Positions 5,346 through 9,604 of a DNA stretch of 9,604 nucleotides are shown piece after piece. Under the pieces are notes generated by a model. It saw only the letters and a list, made by a program, of their open reading frames with translations, made no database searches and had not been told where the DNA came from. Numbering within the stretch: position 1 is the first letter of the stretch; every line of letters begins with the position of its first letter. The stretch is taken from assembly GCA_937926185.1 (NCBI GenBank), contig CALEYM010000290.1, positions 1-9,604 on the forward strand, read 5' to 3'. Position numbers and translations under genes: made by a program. Origin of the DNA: an uncultured Bacteroidota bacterium. Its GTDB lineage: Bacteria > Bacteroidota > Bacteroidia > Chitinophagales > Saprospiraceae.

Positions 5346-7826
5346 CTAAAACACGTTCCATTTACTTGTTCGCGCTTTCCCATCCGCCTTAAGCGCCGTC
5401 ACCCGGTAAACGCCCGCTACGGCCGGCGCCTGTAGCGTTATTTGTGTTTCGCCGGGCGACACCCCAAGCTGCCGTATCAGCCGTCCGGCACTGTCGTGGA
5501 TCAGGATGGTTTGCACGTCATTCGTGCCCCATTGCAATAGTGACGGCTCACCCGCAGCCACCGGATTGGGAGATACCCGGAGCCGGGCTTCCATCGCATC
5601 CGGTTCTCCCGCGGCGGTGGCAATTCCGACAACCACAGGCGCTACTATCACGCAACCATTGGCATCGGTTACAGTGATGACATACGTACCGGGCAGCAGG
5701 TTTTCCAGATTGGGATTGCTCCAGGAGTATGGCCCCGTACCGTTGACGATGCTGTCGATACGGATGCTGCCGTCGGCTTTGCCGGGGCCGGAAGCGGGCG
5801 TTACCGTATACAACACCTGCATCAGGCCGGGGTCGGGCACAGCAATAGCATCGGTAGCGACACAGCCGTTGGCGTCGGTGACGGACACGGGGTAGTTGCC
5901 GGGCGCTACACCGAACAAAAAGGCCGCCGTACTGCCGTTCTCCCATTTGATGGCGTAGGGCGGCGTGCCGCCGCTCAGGTCGACGCCGGCCACGCCATCG
6001 GACAAGCCAAAACAGGATACGCCGACGACGTTGGGCAGGATAGCCAGGGGTGGCAGCGTGGGTACAAACAAGGTGTCGGTTTCGGTATTGCCGGTGGCAT
6101 CCTGAAAGGTAAAAACGTAGGTTCCGGCGGCGAGGCTGTCGGTGCGCGCGCCGGTTTCTTCGTTTTTGGTCCAAGTAAGCAGCAAGGGCGGGCAAAAGTA
6201 CCCCCCAAAGTCGATGGCGCCGTCGCGGGAATCGGGGCAGGAGGCGGGTTTTACGGCGCCCTGCACCAGGACGTGTTCATAGGGCCCGATGTCGGCTGCT
6301 TTGTTCTGAATGCGGGGTTCGCCGGCGAGGTCGGTGGCGGGCATGGCGGTAGCGTCGTTGTTGCCGGCGTCGATGGCCGGGGAGCAGGGCATGAGGTGAA
6401 AATCGCCGCCGGCGGGGTTGAAAAAGAGCGGGTCGGCGGAAAAAATCATACCCGGCCCGCAACTGACGCCCACGCCCAGTGCCGCGCAGTCGGGCTGACT
6501 CACCATGCAATGGTCCATCTCCACTTTGGGCCCGCCGTTTACGATGTCGAGTCCGGGGGCTTTTACGATAATGCAGTTTTGGAAGCGGTGTACGGTTTGG
6601 TCGTTGGCGTCGAAGTAATCGTATATTTCGGCGCCGGTATTTTTATAAAACAGGCAGTTGACAAAACGTTGTTCGCCCGTAACGCCGATAGTTTGATTAA
6701 AAACGAGGTTGGCCACGTTATTTTCCTGAAAAATACAATTCTGATAAACGATTTGAGCGGCGCTGAACAAGGTGGGCGCCCAGATCAGATCGGGCGCCTT
6801 GTGGCGCAGGAAACGGCAGTTTTGAAAAGTCAGTTTGAGGTTGGCGTATATCTGCTCGATCACTATTGCACCGCCCACGGCGCCGGAACCGACGCGGTTT
6901 TGCTCGAACACACAGTTGTCGAACCGGCAGTTGGACGTCACGTTGTCGCCCTCGATGCTCACGGCCCCGCCTGCGTGAAAGCGCACGGAATCGCGTTCAA
7001 AAACACAGTCCTGCACAAAAACGTCGGCATGGTGGCTGAGCAACAGGGCGCCGCCGCGGTTGTGGGCGTAGTTTTCTTCAAACAAACATTGTTTAAGCTG
7101 AACGTTATACGCCTGGGTGTCGTCGTTATCCACGGCCACCGCGCCGCCGCCGCCGCCGCAGCGGTTTTGTAAAAAAGTGCAGTTTTCGATCTGTACGGCG
7201 CTTTTACCGCCGTTGCGTCCGTTGGCATACACGGCGCCGTAGTAATCGGACCAGTTGCGGCGAAAGGTCGAGTTGGCGATGGTCAGGTAGGCAAAATTAC
7301 CGGCGCCCAGGCCATTGAGAAAAACGGCGCTGCCGGAGTGGCCTTTTTCGTAAAACAGGATGTTTACGTTATCGGGATGGTTGGCGTTGCCATCCTCGAA
7401 GACCAGTCCGTCGAGGCGGGTGTCGAAGCCCGTTTTGGTAGCATAGAGGATACTGTAGGCGTTGTCGTCCGCCACACCCGGCGTTCCGATGTCGCCGCTG
7501 AGGATGCTGGGGTTGGCTTGCCAGTCGCGTTGCTGGAGTTGGGTTTCCGTGCCGGCAAAGCCGCCGTAGAGTTTGATGCCGTCTTTGAGGCGGAAGCTGG
7601 CGGTGCGGTCGTTGTTTGTGGTGGGTTTGTAAACGCCCGCGGCGATCCAGATAATATCGCCGGGCAGGGCGGCTTCGAGGGCGTCCTGCAGATAGGGAAT
7701 GGCCGTGGACCAGCTGGTACCGTCGGCGGTGGAGGCAGAGGCCTTGGCGTTGACATACCAGGTGGATTGGGCGATGGAGGCGGTAGAACAAAGGAGGGCG
7801 AGAAGAAGTGTAACCGGTAGCCGCAT
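5346..7826 (-). CDS. Secreted parallel beta-helix protein with SprB-like repeats and T9SS type A sorting domain
   Basis: An 826-residue protein. I chose the ATG at 7826 because it begins a typical signal peptide (MRLPVTLLLALLCSTASIA, cleavage before QS). The longer frame from 7931 would put 35 unlikely residues in front. Residues 22-460 form a pectin-lyase-like right-handed beta-helix: the opening WYVNAKAS, then SWSTAIPYLQDAL, GDIIWIAAGVYKP and KLYGGFAGTE, followed by many turns of the type IENCTFLQN, LKQCLFEEN and FQNCRFLRH. Residues 460-520 (FSADPLFFNPAGGDFHL, CSPAIDAG, DLAGEPR, ADIGPYE) match the choice-of-anchor Q type. Residues 521-745 hold three SprB-like units, and 746-826 are a type A sorting domain (RVSPNPVAAGE... 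GVYRV). Family knowledge predicts Sec export followed by T9SS secretion. The ligand is unknown; polysaccharide binding or degradation is possible, but no catalytic residues are identifiable by eye. The stop is TAG. Confidence 0.95.
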   Translation of the reverse strand: MRLPVTLLLALLCSTASIAQSTWYVNAKASASTADGTSWSTAIPYLQDALEAALPGDIIWIAAGVYKPTTNNDRTASFRLKDGIKLYGGFAGTETQLQQRDWQANPSILSGDIGTPGVADDNAYSILYATKTGFDTRLDGLVFEDGNANHPDNVNILFYEKGHSGSAVFLNGLGAGNFAYLTIANSTFRRNWSDYYGAVYANGRNGGKSAVQIENCTFLQNRCGGGGGAVAVDNDDTQAYNVQLKQCLFEENYAHNRGGALLLSHHADVFVQDCVFERDSVRFHAGGAVSIEGDNVTSNCRFDNCVFEQNRVGSGAVGGAIVIEQIYANLKLTFQNCRFLRHKAPDLIWAPTLFSAAQIVYQNCIFQENNVANLVFNQTIGVTGEQRFVNCLFYKNTGAEIYDYFDANDQTVHRFQNCIIVKAPGLDIVNGGPKVEMDHCMVSQPDCAALGVGVSCGPGMIFSADPLFFNPAGGDFHLMPCSPAIDAGNNDATAMPATDLAGEPRIQNKAADIGPYEHVLVQGAVKPASCPDSRDGAIDFGGYFCPPLLLTWTKNEETGARTDSLAAGTYVFTFQDATGNTETDTLFVPTLPPLAILPNVVGVSCFGLSDGVAGVDLSGGTPPYAIKWENGSTAAFLFGVAPGNYPVSVTDANGCVATDAIAVPDPGLMQVLYTVTPASGPGKADGSIRIDSIVNGTGPYSWSNPNLENLLPGTYVITVTDANGCVIVAPVVVGIATAAGEPDAMEARLRVSPNPVAAGEPSLLQWGTNDVQTILIHDSAGRLIRQLGVSPGETQITLQAPAVAGVYRVTALKADGKARTSKWNVF
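5349..5591 (-). other. T9SS type A C-terminal sorting domain (coding segment)
   Basis: This segment encodes residues 746-826 of the beta-helix protein. The sequence EARLRVSPNPVAAG is followed by ILIHDSAGRLIRQL, then by AGVYRVTAL and the terminal TSKWNVF. These are the usual PNP motif, DxxGR turn and GxYxV strand of the Por secretion type A domain. That domain directs outer-membrane translocation and is then cleaved. It is the strongest evidence in the window for a Bacteroidota host. Confidence 0.92.
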
Positions 7827-7951
7827 GCTGCTGTTTTGATTAAGTGCGTAAGAGCTGCTAAAATAGTGCCGAATCGTTATTTTTTCACCGCGGAGGCGCG
7901 GAGACATGGAAATGATTGGCCAAAGAATCACTAATCTTGCGCCAAAAATAC
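7827..7951. promoter_or_regulatory. Divergent spacer between the beta-helix and membrane-protein genes
   Basis: These 125 bases must carry the 5' signals of both divergent genes. For the plus-strand gene, TTTG at 7835-7838 and TAAAATAG at 7859-7866 have the right spacing (20 bases), but the second box has two mismatches to TAnnTTTG. For the minus-strand gene, TATTTTTG (7950-7943) matches the -7 pattern but has no upstream TTTG partner. No ribosome-binding site is visible before either start. Promoter assignments here are weak. Confidence 0.4.
7887..7906 (+). repeat. GCGGAG-type intergenic repeat fragment
   Basis: The sequence accgcggaggcgcggagaca follows a run of six T bases. It contains two offset GCGGAG copies. 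It resembles the short GCGGAG/ACGCGGAG intergenic repeats that I recall as widespread in many bacterial genomes, Bacteroidota included. Only one short copy is present, so assignment to a repeat family is tentative. Confidence 0.35.
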
Positions 7952-9604
7952 ATGAACGCCCTGTCGCGCCCCGCCATCGAGCGCGGATTATTCTACCTAA
8001 TGCTGCTGGCCGCCATTTTGCCGGTATGGTCGGGCCGTTTTTTTGTGACGGGCGACGGGCCCTGCCACGTGTACAATGCCCGTATATTGCTCGACTACAT
8101 GCTGGGCCGGCACTTCGGATTTTACGATCCGTTTTATTCGCTGAATACCAATTTTGAACCCAATTGGTTCGGGCATTTATGGCTGGCGTTTTTCCAGTTG
8201 TTTTTTGCGCCGGAGACGGCGGAAAAGGTATTTTTGAGCGGTTATGTGGCGATGTTTGGCCTGGGGCTGCGTTATCTGATCCGGCAGATCAACCCGGAAA
8301 GCGGGTTTTTCAGCGTTTTCGGGTTATTATTTGCCTGGCATTTCCTGCTGCAATCGGGTTTTTACAATTACGCGTGCAGCATCGCGCTGTTTTTCTGGGT
8401 ATGCGGGTTTTGGTTGCAATACCGGTATGCCATGACGCCGTTACGCGGCCTGGTTTGGGCGCTGCTTTGGTTGGCGCTGTTCAGCGCGCATCCGATGGGT
8501 TTGGTATTTGCCGGACTTTTTGTCGGATGCAATGTGTTGTGGGAAGGTTTGCTGAAAACACGGGAATCCGGATGGAAAAAAGGCGGCCAATTGCTGTTGC
8601 AACAAACCCAGACAGCCTTACTGCCCGCCCTGCCCATGCTGGTGATGTTTGCCGAATATGTCTACCGAAAACCCTGGCCCACGGGCGCCAACACGGAAAC
8701 CCTGTCGGGGGTATGGCACCAGTTGTACAACCTCGACGCGCTCGTGACCATCCGTAACTCCGAGCGCGACACCGTTCGCGCGATCAGTTACATCGCGATC
8801 GCCCTGGCGCTGGGCGCCATCGTGCTGTATCTGCGCCGCCGCGGCATCGCTGCTGAAGCGGTAAAAAACCACGAAAAGGCTATTTCGCCCCATTTCCTCT
8901 TCCTTTTCACCGCGCTGGCCCTCTGGCAATACTTCCGGCAGGCCGGCGCGCAATCGCTGGAGCTATTGATGCCGCTGCGGGTGCAGTTGTTCCCCTGGCT
9001 GGGACTGTTGTTGTGGGCGGCCGGCGCCACTTTTCCCAAATGGACGCGACAACTGACGCTGGCGCTCGCAGCCGCGGCGATGATCGTACTGCTGACGCAC
9101 CGGATACCGACCCACCGAAAAGCTTCCGACCTGGTGGAAGACTATATGAGCTGCCTGCCCCACATCGCCGACAGTTCGGTGATCCTGGTACTGAACTACG
9201 ACTTCAACGGACGCTATTTCGACGGAAAGGAGGTTTCCAACCGCAACTGGCTGCTTATTCACGCGGCCGATTACATCGGCGCTTACCGAACGGCCATCAT
9301 GTCGGACAATTACGAGGCCCTGCGCTACTATTTTCCCTTTATCTGGCGTTGGGACCGCGATATGTTCCGCATCACCGACAAGGAAGGCATGAACTTCGAC
9401 AACCGCCCGCCGCGCGCCGATTTTATCAACTTTAAACACCGCAGCGGCGGCTACGACCTCCACTACGTGCTGCTGCTAAACTACGACGAGCGCCACTACA
9501 ACCACGAGTACTCCCGCGAAATTATCAGCCAACTCGAGGCTGGCTACGAACACGTGTTTTTCTCGCCCCGTGGGAAGGCGGAGCTGTGGCGGTTGAAAAA
9601 ATAA
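7952..9604 (+). CDS. Polytopic membrane protein, GT-C glycosyltransferase-like
   Basis: A 550-residue protein. I prefer the ATG at 7952; a TTG 12 codons upstream (7916) is in frame directly after a TGA but is less likely. About 10-11 hydrophobic segments are visible, at roughly residues 14-32, 72-88, 92-110, 119-134, 140-157, 166-196 (possibly two), 221-238, 278-296 and three more before residue 400. After the first segment comes VTGDGPCHVYNARIL (D35, H39). An acidic residue in the first periplasmic loop is typical of GT-C enzymes, which use lipid-phosphate sugars. A C-terminal soluble part of about 150 residues is rich in D, Y, R and N and contains NYDFNGRYFDGKE. I do not recognise a named family. 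The glycosyltransferase call rests on topology and one motif, so it is moderate at best. An uncharacterised Bacteroidota membrane protein is the safe description. The stop TAA ends the window. Confidence 0.9.
   Translation: MNALSRPAIERGLFYLMLLAAILPVWSGRFFVTGDGPCHVYNARILLDYMLGRHFGFYDPFYSLNTNFEPNWFGHLWLAFFQLFFAPETAEKVFLSGYVAMFGLGLRYLIRQINPESGFFSVFGLLFAWHFLLQSGFYNYACSIALFFWVCGFWLQYRYAMTPLRGLVWALLWLALFSAHPMGLVFAGLFVGCNVLWEGLLKTRESGWKKGGQLLLQQTQTALLPALPMLVMFAEYVYRKPWPTGANTETLSGVWHQLYNLDALVTIRNSERDTVRAISYIAIALALGAIVLYLRRRGIAAEAVKNHEKAISPHFLFLFTALALWQYFRQAGAQSLELLMPLRVQLFPWLGLLLWAAGATFPKWTRQLTLALAAAAMIVLLTHRIPTHRKASDLVEDYMSCLPHIADSSVILVLNYDFNGRYFDGKEVSNRNWLLIHAADYIGAYRTAIMSDNYEALRYYFPFIWRWDRDMFRITDKEGMNFDNRPPRADFINFKHRSGGYDLHYVLLLNYDERHYNHEYSREIISQLEAGYEHVFFSPRGKAELWRLKK

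Noticed and set aside
6273..7172. A 299-codon plus-strand frame, with another at 7338-7820
   Set aside because: Both lie antisense to the beta-helix gene, whose signal peptide, helix turns and sorting domain are unmistakable. The plus-strand translations show no family features.
7827..7931. Extended start of the beta-helix gene at 7931
   Set aside because: The extra 35 residues would precede a normal signal peptide and are translated from intergenic DNA, including the GCGGAG-type repeat. They would also reach the divergent gene's upstream TTG.
7916..7951. TTG start for the membrane protein
   Set aside because: It is in frame, but the ATG at 7952 begins shortly before the first membrane segment, and the added 12 residues show no conserved character.

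Overview
The window looks like part of a Bacteroidota genome. The lineage is probably Saprospiria/Chitinophagia-like, although the lineage below phylum is an inference. The evidence is a C-terminal type IX secretion (T9SS) sorting domain, SprB-type repeats, HYR/Ig-like repeats ending in 'VSDACGNT', starts without Shine-Dalgarno sequences and fairly high GC. There are three genes. No RNA gene, insertion sequence, CRISPR array or defence system is visible.

Left half (1-4993, minus strand): the 5' 1664 codons of a giant secreted adhesin-like gene that runs off the left edge. I translated it codon by codon and found no stop between the ATG at 4993 and base 2. In protein order it has a signal peptide, a glycine-rich domain, nine SprB-type repeats, a cysteine-rich module of about 155 residues, a tenth SprB-type repeat, one divergent HYR-like unit, and an array of nearly identical 85-86 residue HYR-like units that continues out of the window.

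Middle (4994-5345): a 352-base intergenic stretch, probably the 5' leader of the adhesin, with two weak candidate promoters and a perfect 12-base palindrome. Next (5346-7826, minus strand) is an 826-residue secreted parallel beta-helix protein. It has a choice-of-anchor-Q-type module, three SprB-like repeats and a type A T9SS sorting domain.

Right part: a 125-base divergent spacer carrying a GCGGAG-type repeat fragment, then (7952-9604, plus strand) a polytopic membrane protein of 550 residues. It resembles GT-C-fold glycosyltransferases by topology and by an acidic DGPxH motif after the first membrane segment. Its stop codon is the last three bases of the window.

Working together (inference): the two minus-strand genes encode surface or secreted repeat proteins likely exported by Sec and then T9SS. 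The divergent membrane protein might take part in envelope glycan or glycoprotein assembly, but nothing in the sequence ties it directly to the two secreted proteins. Most open frames on the plus strand across 1-7820 are antisense shadows of GC-rich repetitive coding DNA.
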